From: Xylaria sp. FL1777
Taxonomy: Eukaryota; Ascomycota; Sordariomycetes; Xylariales; Xylariaceae
Direction: 5' to 3'
Assembly (NCBI GenBank): GCA_022578965.1
Contig: MU400754.1
Coordinates: forward strand, 1-56,064
DNA length: 56,064 nt
In this document: one piece after another, positions 24,768 to 37,754 of the stretch
Layout: every line of letters begins with the position of its first letter
How positions within the stretch are numbered: the stretch's first letter is position 1
The notes under the pieces: model-generated
What the model was told of the DNA's origin: nothing
The model's input: the letters and a program-made list of their open reading frames with translations, nothing else
Database searches by the model: none
Position numbers and translations under genes: made by a program

Positions 24768-25019
24768 TTAGTAAAAACTTAAAATTATTACTATAGTTTT
24801 TTTTTTATTAGTTTTTAGCAAGCAAAACAAAGCGTTAAACATAATATATAATTTATTAAGCTTATATATAATGTTAAAATTAAAGCAGCTAATATATTTT
24901 ATAGCTTTAATAAGTTTAAAGTTTTTATTGTTTAATGCTATTAAGTTAACTAAATCTTTATGCTTAAATAATCTAATAATTGCTTTATAGTTAATAAAAA
25001 TATATATTTTAGCTTGCAA
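24768..25019 (-). pseudogene. Ty3/gypsy RNase H domain remnant
   Basis: An 83-codon stretch without stops on the minus strand follows the Ty3/gypsy RNase H tail: INYKAIIRLFKHKDLVNL corresponds to the family's T-D-H-x-x-L...K pattern, and NFNIIYKLNKLYIMFNAL to its Y-x-P-G-K-x-N-x-x-x-D-A-L end. The two expected aspartates read as asparagine, consistent with GA to AA changes by RIP. It survives as an open frame by chance and is not a gene. Confidence 0.8.
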
Positions 25020-26309
25020 TATATTAATTTAATAGCAAGTTTTTTAAAAGGCCTATATAAACCCTAAAACTTTTATTTTAGTAAGCTAATATTTTTTTTT
25101 AAAGTAAGTAAATATACACAATAAAAATGCTATTGCTTTAATTATAGTACAAAAAAAATATATTATAAGCTTAACTGCAGCAAAATCTTTAGCAAAAATA
25201 AATATCTTAGTAAAGCAATTATTAGCTATATAATATACTATAATTTTTATACCAAGTTTAAAAACATCAAAATTTATATATAAGATTTAATTAAAAAAAA
25301 AAAAATAAAAAACCGTAAACTTAGTTAAAGCTGCTTTAACAAATTTAAAAAATAATTGCTTGTTTTTATTAAACGTATTAACTAGAACTTTTAAAAACTA
25401 TTGCTTACGTTTAGCTTTTATATTACTGCTATATAAATATTGCTGCAACAAAAAAGTCTTTTTATTTTTAAGAAGTTAGATTATTTTTGTATACTAAAAT
25501 ACGTTTAATTTTATATAGCTTATTATTTTAAAGAAAATTTTAAGGTTTTTAAAAGTAAAAAAAAATAATAGTTTAGCTATAGCATTAAGTTTTTTTTTAG
25601 TAGTAAAAAAACTAAAGAAGTTAACATAATAACTTAGCACTATAGCATTAAAAAAACCAATAAACGTTTTAAAAAAACCAATAAATATATTACGCTAGCG
25701 CAAAATAAAAAAAACATTATAAAGATTGCAGTAATGCTTTAAAAAATCTTTAAACGTAACACAAATATTGTTATAATAATAGTTAGCATTAAAAACTAAT
25801 ATTAGTGCAATGTTCATTTAGCGTTAAACATATGTATTGCTATTTTTATATTTTATAACTAAGCAATTAAAAGTATATTGTTTTTTATAAATAATTATTA
25901 TTATAGTTTATTTAATAAACAAATATATATGCTACTAATAATAAAAAGCAACTATATTATAAAGTATAATATATTTTTTGCTAGCTATTTTACTAAACAT
26001 TTGTTTTTAAGATTTTATTAAGTAAGCATTAATAAAATTTATTCTATTAAATAATCTAACATTTATTACTATATAGCTTTTATAAGTAAATTTGCTTTTA
26101 TTATATAAATTAAGCATAAACTTCTATATAACAAAAACAAAAAAACTAAAAAATATAAGTTATTAAATGCAAAATAATTAGTTTTTTAATATAAGATTAA
26201 TTAATATGTTATATATTACTTTTTAATTTTCTAGATTAATAAAATATACTTTGTACTTTTTTAAAACATTGTTTTTTTAACTAAGTTTAAAATAAAAAAC
26301 TAGCTGTTT

Positions 26310-26410
26310 ATTTTTTAGTACTTTAGTAAAACTAGTATTCTTAAATATATCCGCAAATTTAGTAACTAAATCGTATAATACCTATGTAACTTTAGGCTAA
26401 AAATGCTTAT
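26310..26410 (-). pseudogene. Protease/reverse-transcriptase linker remnant
   Basis: The minus strand reads LYDLVTKFADIFKNT, the F-x-D-(V/I)-F motif that precedes reverse transcriptase in fungal Ty3/gypsy polyproteins, preceded by a TAG where Gln or Trp would be expected. It lies upstream of the RNase H remnant at a suitable distance. Confidence 0.55.
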
Positions 26411-29400
26411 ATATAAATACTTCGCATAGGTGCTTAATAATATTGCTATTAAACAAAATAAAGTCCTTTGTTTTTAAAAAAATACTGTTAAAACTAGAAT
26501 TTAGCTAATATATTACTAATCTTAAAGCGTTTTAATTAGTTATAATATAACTGCAGCAATTTAGTTTTATAAGCAATAGCATACCTAATATAATATATTT
26601 ATATATATATATGCGCTAGTTTATATTATTGCGTACAAGAATATATGTAATGTTATCATTAGTAATAGTAGCAAAACAAATAACAAAATTAATTATTGGT
26701 TTAAAAATAAAGTTTTAACTAAAAGATATAACGTATTACACAAATAGTTATTTAGTTATATAAGCAAATATTATTATGCTTTAGCTAATATATACTTTAA
26801 TACGTTTAGCTGCTCTTAAAATAACTAATAGCAATATAACTACTTTATAAAATTAAATAACTGTTACTTTGTAGAATAAAATAATATTAATTTATTTAAA
26901 GCTTAATATATTTATTTTAATAAGCATACTAGCTTATAAACTGTTTATTAATGTTACTTTGCAAACAAAAAATGTAACATATAGTTTTTTATTATAAACG
27001 CCCTTAAAAAAAAACCAAATAATTATATATTAAAACATAATATATTAGCCTTTAGCTATACTTTATATAATTATTAAAGTAGCTTTTTGTTATATTTTAA
27101 CTTTAAAATACTGCTAAATAATTTATAAAGTATTTGCTATAGTTTAAATATAACTTATATTTTTGCAAATTTTATTTTTACGTTTAAAGTCTAGTAAAGT
27201 TATAATATATATATAAAAATAAGTTTTAAACTTATATATAAAGCTTATACTTATATTAAATTAAAAATCCATTAATAATTATATAATAAATAAATGTAAT
27301 TTTTAAGTGTAAGCAGTACTAATATATCTAAAAAAAGTATAAAGCAAAATAGCTACATATTTGTTTTTATTAACTGCAATATGTGTATACTTTATAATTA
27401 AAAGATTATTAGCATTATTGTTTTAAGTGTTATTAGTAAAATAGCTAAGCATAATATTAACATAACTATATACTTCTTAAATATAAGTATAAAATTTATT
27501 ATTAAACTTAAAAAATAAGCAATATGTTTAATATATATAAGGTTTTTTTAGTATAACTTTAAAGTTAATAGCTTTATTTATATGCTAAAACTGCTTTTTA
27601 AAATTAAAAGGTTTAAAGCCTTTAAATATATTACTGCAAAAAAAAACAAAGTTAATAAAAGTTTAATACTACTACTACAGAAAAAACTACTAAAAAACTT
27701 AAGGTTTTTTAAAAAAGCTTTGCTTATTATAGTTAAGTATGTTTTACTAATAATTATTAAGTAGCTAAAGATTATATTTTAAGTTATAAAAATAATTCTT
27801 TATATAATATACTTTTAGCTAATTCCTTTAATAAAGTTAAAAAAAACAATTGTTTTTTTGCTAATTTTACTGCTAAAACAAACGCTATTTTATTTAGCTA
27901 GCGTTTACGCTTAGTTTTAATAAAATAAGATTTTTTTACTATTAACTATAATCTTAAGGCTAAAGATTCCTTTAGTAATAGTTAAAATATCTTAAACGGT
28001 ATTTTGTTTTATATTTTCTTTTGCTTTAGTAGTACTACTAAAGCTAATAAAGCAGCACGTTAGCTTTAAAAGCATAAAAAAAAGCATAAAAAAAAACATA
28101 AAAAAAAGTATTAAAAAAATACAGAAAATAAAACAAACAAAAATTATACTTGCTATAATAAGCAAAAACTAGTTGCAAAAAAACAACTAATAACTAATAT
28201 AATAATTAATTAGTTTTAACTATTAAAACACTTTTGCAATTATTTAGCTTTATAAAAAAATTGCTTAACGTAGTTTTATTATTAAGCTTAATTAACTAAG
28301 TTTAAATATTAAAGTTAAAAGCTTAAAATGTAGCTATAAGCTAATTTTTAACAAAATAATTATATAACTTTTTATTACGTATAATACTTTGCATAAATAG
28401 TTTAAAAGATTTGCCTTATTAAATATTAGCTATTATAAATTTTCTGCTTTAAAAATTGCTAAAAGCTTATATATAATTAATTTAAAAGCGTTTTTAAAAA
28501 CTTTTATATATTTGCTTTATATTTTTTAAGCATAACGCTAATTTTTCTAAGTTAGTAAATTTAGCTATATGCTACGCTAAAGCAAATGTTTAAAAGCAAA
28601 TAATTTAAACAGCTTTAATTTTGTTTTTTTTATATATTTCGGCTAAATATGTTAATTTATTAATAAAAGTTCAAACGTTTATATATATAGTTAATTTGCT
28701 TTAAGCAACTACATTAAATCTATTAAGATCTTTTATAGTAAAATTAAAAAAACCAACTTTATTTGCTTTAAAAATAAAGCTTTAACTTATAGCTACTAAA
28801 AAATCTTAATTAATTTAAGCAATTGTTTTAGCTATTATTTTAGCTATATTAATTTTTTAATAATTAAATGCTACTGCAATAAAATTAGCAGCATTTTTAG
28901 CAAATAAACCTAACATTATAAGCAATATACTAAGTTTATTAATAATAAAATTTGCTAGCAGTTAAAAAGTAAAATTATTAGTATTATATTTTAAATAATC
29001 AAATAAAGTAAAGCATATAGCTACTAGTTTATTTTGGCTAAATAAAGTAAACTATACAAACAAAGTACAAAAAATACTAAGTATTTTCTTAGTAAAAAAC
29101 AGACTTTCTAAAAAAAAATATGCTTTTTTTTAATTATTAAAAAAAGTTTAAAACTTTTGCTATAATTTAACCTACTTAAAAAAATAAAAAATAACATTAT
29201 TAGCTAAAGCTATAGTTATAGCAAAAAACTTATTTAAAAAAAGTACTTCTTACTTTAAATTAAGCAGTTTAATAAAACTTGCATAAAAATAACTAATAAG
29301 AAAAAATTATAGCAATTAGCGTTTAAAAAATGCGTTTAATATGTTCGCTATAGTTATAAAGCAATACTTTTAGTAACTATATATAATTTAAATAAGATTT

Positions 29401-29773
29401 TAAATACTGCACCTTAAGAACTTCTAACATAAAAGCTAATATTTTATAATATTAAAGCAAACGTTTAAAACTGCGTTAATAGTTATAAATATTATTTAAT
29501 TTAGCTATATTTTATTAATATAATAATAATAAACCTGTTTAACTTTATAGTATTAAAAATTTATATTAATAAACATTTTAACTAGCAAAATAACAATTTT
29601 AAAATTTATAATAAAATTAATAATATTTAGTAATAAAGAAAAGCCTAGTTTAAATTAATCATATAATAGGGCCAAAAAGCAGCCTAACTGCAAAAAAACA
29701 AAAAAAATCAAAAAAAGCAACAAAAAGCAAAAAAAAAGCAAAAAAGCAACAATCTTTATTGTTAGCTACTAAT

Positions 29774-29941
29774 TGTAGCAATAAATGCCTGCTGTTTTAG
29801 CAATCTATATTATATTATATTTTGTTATATCTTGGTATAATAGTAGTTATTAATGGGATAAATCCCATACTGTAACTACTGTGTACAAACGGCTATATAT
29901 GGCTACTTATAGTAGGTCCATGCCCTGTGGGTCATGTAACA
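29774..29941 (-). repeat. LTR, right copy (5' LTR of the element)
   Basis: Same length as the left copy. Its inner half is G-to-A and C-to-T changed (TATATTATATTATATTTTG where the left copy keeps GTATTGTATTGTATCTCG), its outer third is clean. Confidence 0.95.
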
Positions 29942-29946
29942 GATAG

Positions 29947-32900
29947 ATCTGGTTATGATGACGGAGCCAACATACCCACAGTACCATGACATGCTTCGCT
30001 TCGTTTGCTGTATCAGGGCGGTACAGTAGCACACTACTGAGCTCCACGGTATGAGCCGTTATAGCCTCGTACGAGCACCTCTTTTAGAACATACTTACAT
30101 ATAGGTAGTCAATGCCAAGCACATGCGGATGTCAGCGCCTGAGCGGCCGTAGGATGGCTCATCGAATGCTCAGATGAAAGTACACTAGAACTTACAGTAC
30201 CGCGGATATTCTAATTGGTAATGCTGCTGGCCGCGAAACAGCTGAATGTCGGTCGGTTAAACACCTCTCCGGCCAAACGACTGAAGCAACAGGCTTGCTT
30301 GCTGCCCTATCTGTTAGCTGACAATATTCATGATGACCAGCCTGAGCCAGCAGTTGAGGTCTCCCTCCTTAATAGTTAGACAGGGGAGGGGGTCTACATA
30401 GTACATATGCAAGTAGGGGGCAGCCGACGAATAAAAACTGCGTCTCTCCGCGGCAGACATTCGGGCTGCGCGCAATTAGCTGCTATCGTACCTTGCTTGG
30501 TGTTTGACTCAAGCGCATAAATGTGTACATAGTGTAGGCGGCCTGCATCTCGGAATGGCTTTTATTCTTCACCAACGGCTTCTTCACATGGGTGATATAT
30601 GTATACATAAAGTATAATACTATGCGTATTAATATTTAATGATAATAAAACCGGGCCACACGGTGTTAAACCCATTACGCATCCTGGAAGGGCTATTGGC
30701 CTGTCAGTAGTAAAATTCACAGAATAGGCGAGGAAGCCATTGAAAGTCGTCATCATCGTCATTGGCGTCATTCATGGGATAGCCGCATTGCGAATGACAT
30801 CGGATGAGGGAGCGATGATGAGGAGTTGTATACATACACTACTCAGTACTTGGCTATGGTGAGGATGACTTTTCGAAACGGCCAGACTGGACAGGCGAGT
30901 GGACAGAGACAGATCATTCAAGCAATTGGCCGATGTCATACGTACTGGGAGCACTCAAGTTGTTTGGGCTGCAGGCTGCAACACTGCACTGTGGCACCCA
31001 AGCTTTGGGGAGCTGCACCACGAGATTCCGCCCTATCCACCATTCGTCAGAGATGCTCGTCCACGGAAAAGAGGGAGCGTGGCTTCCGTTGGCGATGATG
31101 GACGCGCCAGAGTGGAGGATGGATTGGCATGCTGGCCATCCGATGGAGTAGTGCCGTCTACACTAGTGCACATCCTCCGATTAATTGACTGCAGCGTCTT
31201 TCCCTGGCGTGATTCCTGTGGCCGAGACAATGATGCAGGACAGGAGGAGTGACGAGTCATTGCCTACCGCCGTAGTGGTGGTCTTCGATAGTATCGCCGG
31301 ATGGCCCGACCAGCCGTCATGGCCCGAGGTCGTCATCGTGGTGCGGATGACCCGGCAATGTGATGATCGAATTAGTGCTGATGACAGGCAAGTAAACGGT
31401 ATTCCAATCGCCAGAGAGAAGACCCATCTAAAAGCTCCCGTACTACACCTAAACGCAACAGGGAAGAGATGGTGAACTCCAATCATCACCACCGCCATCG
31501 GCTTTCATAAGAGTAGATACTAGGTGTAGTGGATGCAGAAGGTCGAGTACTGAAAGACGCCGAGGCTGATAGGCAGAAACGCCTCCAACAACTGTGATGT
31601 GTAGCACCACTCCATATGTACTAGTAGGCAACCCTTAATTGCCTACCTCGTACATTAGGCACCTAGATACACAGGCGGCATAGGTACTTATTTACGCAGG
31701 ATGCGTACATTTATAGTAGGTACCTAAGGAGGTAGGTTAGCTAGGCTTATCCTGTTCTGGATGTACGGGGTACGTAAACACTACCGCTATAATAAGTACA
31801 CCCACAGTCCCCGCTACTCAACCTACCTACTGTACACGTAATGGTGGGTTTCCGTAAGAAGTATAGTACATGTATGTCAAGTCCTATCTACACAAGTATT
31901 TACACCAACTACCTACCTAGGTACTTGTACATTATATACCGTAACAGTAAAAAATACGCGAGCCTCTGCCAAGGTCAATTCACTTACAGCAGTACAGAGG
32001 TTGCGGCAAAAGGTTCTAATTATTGCTAGGCTAATAAACAGTGCAAAATCTTTAGCGTTTTTTAAACACGTAGATTATCTGCCAAGTGTAAGCGGCCCGT
32101 ACGAAGTGCAAAACTTTTTTTACGGACTGCTACCAACTGCCACAGATTGCCAACCGAACTGCCCATTCAATCGAAGCTCTGCCCGGCTTGGTGCCTAAGC
32201 CGTATAGAGCCAAGCTATACACACTATGTGGAGTTGCCAAGGATGATTAGAACTTTCTGCCGGGACCTTCGTAGTTTGCTAGTTATTGTAGTGACCAAGC
32301 ATACCAGCCATCAGCCTATTACAGTAAATTGTCAGTAATACAGTCTCACATGAGGACCTTGGTCAATGTTACAATGCTGCTTCCAAATACAGTACAATCC
32401 ACAGGTTTGAGGACAGCTCAAGTTCCCTTCAATGACCTGGCCTTACCGATAATCTGGTATAGGAAATACCTATATATATATGTGTGTGTGAGTGTATGTG
32501 ATATGCTTACTTAGCCTAGCATCACGGCGCAATTCGCCAGGATGGAATCATCCAACAATACGCGCCCTTCGTCAAAGATTACCTGTGGACATCGCTAAGG
32601 ATGTTACGTGTCGTGTGGCCGCCAACGGACGAAGATAGCCCACGAAGATAATGAGCGCATGATCCAAAACGCCGGAACGACACGGGCATTTCCAAACTCA
32701 GTGTGATCCGCGGGATAATGATACTTCAGCAGCTTCCACAAGTGTGGCACAATTGACTAGGTAGGTTGAGTCGCAAGGTGAGCACCAGCGCCAGCACCAA
32801 CACCTTGCCTCCCTGCTTCAGGCGGAAAAAGGGGCGGCAGGCATTCCAGACCATTAGGATTATGAACCATAATTCCATCGCGAGCCAGTGGCCCTGCCGC

Positions 32901-35340
32901 AATTAGTTCGTTCAGTAATTCGATGTATGCGTACAGAATGACAGCGAGTCTACATGCCGATGGCCCGACAAATATCATGCCCGTTGCCTCGTGGTGACGC
33001 CGAGCCTAGTCCTCCAGATACGGCAGCAGTGGTGATCAAGTGCTGCAGAGGTTCGGCAACCAATCACACAACACAGGGGCCCGTCCGCATACACTACCTA
33101 CCTATACACTAGGTACGCTTCCCCGGGCGCTGTAGGAGCGTCCAGGGTTTGGATGGGTACACTACCTACACTGGTGGGAATATTGGCTTACAGACTTGTC
33201 GGGGTATGCCTACACGCGACAATACACTGTATTAGCTGGTTCGAATTCTACTAGCGCTCAGCTACAGTTGTGTAGTTAGTAGGCACTCTAAGTAGGTAGA
33301 ATGTGGGTACACACACTAAGTACACCACTAACGTTGTAAAAGAACAAGAACATGCAAGTCTCTTATAGTATAAATGCATCCCCTTGTGAGATTCACGGTG
33401 ATTCTAGACTACCTAGAGGCTAGTATACCAACTAGCATACACTACAATATGCCAAGCGGCATTTTCCAGTCCGTTCTGACCGGCGATGATATCTGACCAT
33501 TCCGCTCACAGCCTGTCTGATCATGCAGCCAGCAGCATCTCGACGCAACATGCCGCATTCCCCAGACGTACTGCGTACACAATACCCAGAAAAAAAGCCC
33601 CCAGTCGCATGATGGACCTACCTATACTACGTCAGGCTCAGGTTCTTGATCAAGTCAAAGCGAAAGTAACCTTCTGCAAGGAGGGTACCCCGTCAGCATC
33701 TCCCACCGTTTCAGTTTCGCCTACTTAGGGCAATCGACCCGGTGCAATGAATACCTCCGTCCCTTTTGTTGCCCAACAAAGTACGGCAACTAGCCCTGGC
33801 TGTTTGCGACATCTAACGTACCGTACACGGTAGGTGGTGAGAGTCACTGCTAGGTGGGGTGGCGTCGTCGAAAGAGAAACATTTGATTCACCTGTGCTAC
33901 TGCTGACATGCCAAACATGAATGATGATGATTTTCGACCGTCAGCTGGTGTTGAATTGAATAGAAGGGAAAGACATGGCATTGGCTAATTCCCACGAACC
34001 ATGACGAGCACCGAGTCCGGCCGACAACCATCCCTACAATTCAGTAGATCACCCTCCCTAGAGTCCCGGATAAACAGTCCATGTTTCAACTTTCTCTATC
34101 GCTCTCCTACTGTGCCGGTCCAACTGAAGTGGAATTCTATCCTGAGTCATCTACACAGCAAGTAGGTGCTAACACTAGGACGCGGGAGCAGCGGCCGGGC
34201 TCTCTTCGCATAAACCTGCGTTGCTGGGCGGCTGGACCCGATACCCCCTCGTCTTTGTGTGTACTCTCTCATGGTTCCATCGGGCTTCTCTCGTAACCAC
34301 CACAAAGCTCTTTGCAGCAAGCCTCCAAGCATTGCCCCGCCACCAAGTGTAATTATAGCAGCAAGGGCTAGGTAGGTACTATGCCGTCCACTCACGTGAT
34401 ACTCGTTCCCAGCATCTCTGAGACTCCAGTTGATCTATCTGAAGCGGCAGGGTTCGGGTGCATTTTCGCGAGTTTTCTCGATTACGCCACTTGATTCGAT
34501 CTGATCTATGCGTAGGTAACATAAACTACCCCGGAGCATGTCAAGATGATGTCCCCTCACAGGAAATAGAGTCTCCGCTCAGCGGCACGCTTATTTGGCA
34601 GCTAAGTCCTCTACACTATGATCACCACGATCTGGCTGACAGCAGCCGCGCCCCTAGGAGCAACGATAAACACGCTTTACCTCGAGAGCTCTGTGAGAAT
34701 GATGATACCACTGGGTGCTATGTGTAGGTGATCAAGGACACAAAGGGATCTCGATATGTACCTGTCTAGTTTTTAAACGGAAGAAGCCTGCGAGGTTATC
34801 TCCCACTGTTGTGCAGTATGCATTCAATTGTATCACTGCTACCAACCGCATTTCTTGCGGACCAGCGTGGCTGAGGGATTTCAATTCGCTGCGTACACTC
34901 TCCTACCTACCTTGCACGTAAACTTGTTGTCGCTACCGACATGCCCATTACGTCACGGGAGCTGCCAACCTCTTTATGATATACGGTCAAAGATATCTAG
35001 CCACTCCATAATGCAAGCCTTCAGCCGTACGACAGTCGGTAATCTCAGGCCCGCGTCCATGCATTTCAGCTTGGTAGGTCTACTTGGGTACTATCCGGAG
35101 GGGTTGTTTAACAGGGTCTTCTTCTATACTGAGGAACCATGGCATAAAAGACGACATCAAGATTGGGAGGGTCCAATGCTTCGTAGGCAAAGCTTGTACG
35201 TGCGTTCCTCGTTATCAATCTCTCTTAACTTGGTATTGTGTCCTCGGAATCTAAGATAATCATCCAGCCTTAGCGAATTGTGTTCAACTCAGCAAATCAT
35301 TTCACTAAATCAGATATGTACGCAGAGCAATGTATAAAGG
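29947..35340. other. Gene-poor island
   Basis: About 5.4 kb of ordinary composition with only short, unrelated open frames on both strands. The longest (143 codons at 34828-35259, 117 at 30899-31252) match no family I know and lack splice-consistent neighbours. ACCTACCTAGGTA-type motifs are frequent (31660-31925, 33097-33110). The region looks like decayed or purely non-coding sequence. Confidence 0.5.
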
Positions 35341-35525
35341 TTCCGGTAGTTTAATTAGTAATTTATATTAATTAATGATAATTTATAAAAACGTTTAATA
35401 TTTTATATAAATTGATATAACTATATATAACCTTATTAAATATGCAAAAAATATAGCAATTAATTAGTTACTTTATTAAGCCTTAAAACTATGTTTTATA
35501 TACTTAAATGCCCTTAGAACTTCCA
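35341..35525. repeat. Short AT-rich relic
   Basis: About 180 bp with the AT bias of the RIP blocks, surrounded by normal sequence. Probably a fragment of a degraded repeat; no family assigned. Confidence 0.5.
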
Positions 35526-36804
35526 TTAAAGAACCGAAAATATAAAGATGATATTGTATAGCTTAAGGGGTTCATATTTCTGTTGACATTGCTTCCTTAA
35601 CCTGTCCTTTATATACCTTCACGTGCGTAGAGGGCAGTCTTCAAACTAGCCATCGAATTTAGATAAACATGCTAGCAACTTCATGTACACTTATCCGTCA
35701 TTGCACATTGTTGGTCAGCTCTTTCGCTCTTGTCTGCCGAGCACACTTGTCTCGCACATCGCGTCAAATTCCTTCGTATCATTAACTAGTTACATAGTCC
35801 TCAGGGGAGACATTGGGGTTCACGAAATGGTAGAGTCCTGAATTATGGTCACGATCACACTACCTTAATCTTTAAGACCTCACGGTCGCTCTAAACCATT
35901 CAGAATAAGCACGGTTAGTAGTTCTCAGGATCATCTTAACCTCTATTCTGTCGATTTATAAGAGTATAAAGGATTTCTTGCTAGTTAAATTATGCCATAA
36001 TGGCTTCTTGCGGTTCCTAAATACACATAGAGGTATTCAAATGCGCAGTAACTGACGGTGGGCGTTGTAGTGGTCACAATATCACTAGACCAGTTGGATC
36101 TAGTAGTCTTCTACCGTCTACAGAGGCAGACAGAATTCATGGATTATACGATAAGCAACCTTCTAGATACGAATGTGCGTGAGACATAAGAAAATCTTCA
36201 TAGCCTTGTCAACCCTGCTGAAAGACTGGATTTATTCCCTTTTCATGTTCTATTTGGTGTCTTTCTCAAGGAAACTGGAGAATCATAGGTGATTGTGGGA
36301 TTCATACAATGATATCTTCTGCCTACGGCTAGCCAGAGCTCAGGTGCAAATTCGGAAGCGAATGTTGTTGTAGTGGATATGGTATAGAGGGTATTGAGAA
36401 GCCATATGACTGCATCGCGACTGACAACTACGTAAACAGGGGAATAGTAACTGAAGTAGGTTTTGAGTAGTTTATAATATGGGAACATAGATTAATACCA
36501 TATGTGGAAACGGTATCCGATTACCCCTTATTTAATAGGACCTATGAGTTCCACTATTCACCCCAACAAGATCGTATTAGACGGTCGTAGGCAACTGACT
36601 ATTATAACCTTGTCTCGTAAAGTGTACTAGTGCTGATACCTTACACCAAATGCCATCTAACATTCAAAAGTCCAAAGTCTGGAATATGTCTACGGAACTT
36701 AGTTCTTATGTCTCCCATAGGCCGAGAGACCTGCTTTATTCAATAATCACCATTTCTGATCCGCCAAGCCCATTGACGCAAATTTCCAAGATCACCTCTC
36801 ATCC
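35526..36804. other. Gene-free stretch upstream of the F-box pseudogene
   Basis: No gene recognised; composition is moderately AT-rich. The 81-codon minus-strand frame at 36243-36488 has no recognisable features. Confidence 0.45.
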
Positions 36805-37754
36805 ATGGGTATTCTCAACAAGCTGCCAACTGAATTGTTACACGATGGCCTCAGCAAGTTCAACTTCCAGTCCATCATCTGATTTGCGCGTGTCTTCGTT
36901 CAAGGGAAAAATAAGATTTAGTCTTTTCCCACCTATCGAGATTTAATGAACCGTGCATCCCACGCCTTAGCAGCCCTTGGTCAAACGAAGCTTGTTCATC
37001 CTCATTCAGCGTCAGATCTTCTTACCGCTCTCCGAACCTAACGCTGTGCAACGTGTCCAGAGTATGGCGCTTACCTGTTTCCCCAGACTTGCGAAAGATG
37101 TTGCTGGCAATATTTGCGATCTAACCTCATACAACGGGTGGTTTCCCCGACAGCGGCTAGCAGAGTTTTCGCACTCTCGCCCAAGATGGTCCAACAATTA
37201 CCGGTCCTGTTTAGTATCTCTGGCACTTACGGGGTCTCACGAAAGTCCACACAAAGGTCAGTCAAACTCTGCAGCATGCCCGCTGCCAAGAAGCTTGCTA
37301 TGTCAGTCGACGGCTCTGCGGAGAATCTTATACAAGTTGTCATGCGCAAAGACCCCAAGAGGTCGACAACTAGATACCTGCAAGCTGTGTTGTCGGACTA
37401 TACATGTTTAGATCTCTTGATGATACCAGATTAGGAGGATATTGGAGTCGACCGCTATTTTGGCATGGTATCCATCCCATTCCCCTCACTTACTGCTCCG
37501 GATATTATCGAGAACGGCCTCTGGTGTAAGGGTTGCGAATGGACATATAAGTGATATAAGAATCGCTAGTTGTCGGCTCAAGTCGTCGCGAACATGTGCC
37601 AATAGATTGCGACCCCAATCGTGTACTATTTGGTATGACTAGGCGTGCTCGCTCAAAAATTCGGCTCTTAGCGCACGTTCAGTTACCTGCTGATGAAGAG
37701 GTGGAAGAAATTGAGCGAGCATTAACTTACATGTGGACGAATGATAGTGTGTAG
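36805..37754 (+). pseudogene. F-box protein pseudogene
   Basis: Starting at an ATG at 36805, one reading frame gives an F-box start (MGILNKLPTELLHDGLSKFN), then a fungal F-box C-terminal region with the cysteine motif RCATCPEYGAYLF followed by TCERCC, and continues through DRYFGMVSIPFPS to about 37.6 kb. F-box proteins recruit substrates to SCF ubiquitin ligases. The frame is broken by TGA at 36880, TAG at 36919, TAA at 37039, TAG at 37432 and further stops near 37555; each can arise from a Gln, Arg or Trp codon by one transition. A frameshift near 37.62 kb moves the last segment (37635-37754, MTRRARSKIRLLAHVQ) to another frame. The gene is dead, but most of the length is still readable, so inactivation is fairly recent or mild. 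Confidence 0.85.

Larger units (their letters stand above)
22808..29941 (-). mobile_element. Dead Ty3/gypsy LTR retrotransposon (168-bp LTRs, 7.13 kb)
   Basis: Direct repeats of exactly 168 bp (22808-22975 and 29774-29941), each beginning TG and ending CA, bound an AT-rich interior. GATAG flanks both sides (22803-22807 and 29942-29946), a perfect 5-bp target duplication. An RNase H remnant on the minus strand (24768-25019), with a reverse transcriptase lead-in remnant upstream at about 26300-26400, sets the orientation leftward and the Ty3/gypsy order. Next to the left LTR the minus strand reads GCTAGGGGGCACTT, a good polypurine tract. The two LTR families in this window are unrelated. All coding capacity is destroyed by RIP-type changes. 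Confidence 0.95.

Noticed and set aside
30899..31252. 117-codon plus-strand frame
   Set aside because: Overlapped by frames on both strands of similar length, no motif, no start context of note.
32757..32978. 73-codon minus-strand frame with protein-like composition
   Set aside because: No recognisable family, no splice-consistent extension and several competing frames; too weak to list as a gene.
33239..33260. tRNA B-box-like GGTTCGAATTC
   Set aside because: No A box or acceptor stem at the right distance.
34828..35259. 143-codon plus-strand frame
   Set aside because: Longest frame in the gene-poor island but irregular composition, no domain and no intron-exon continuation.
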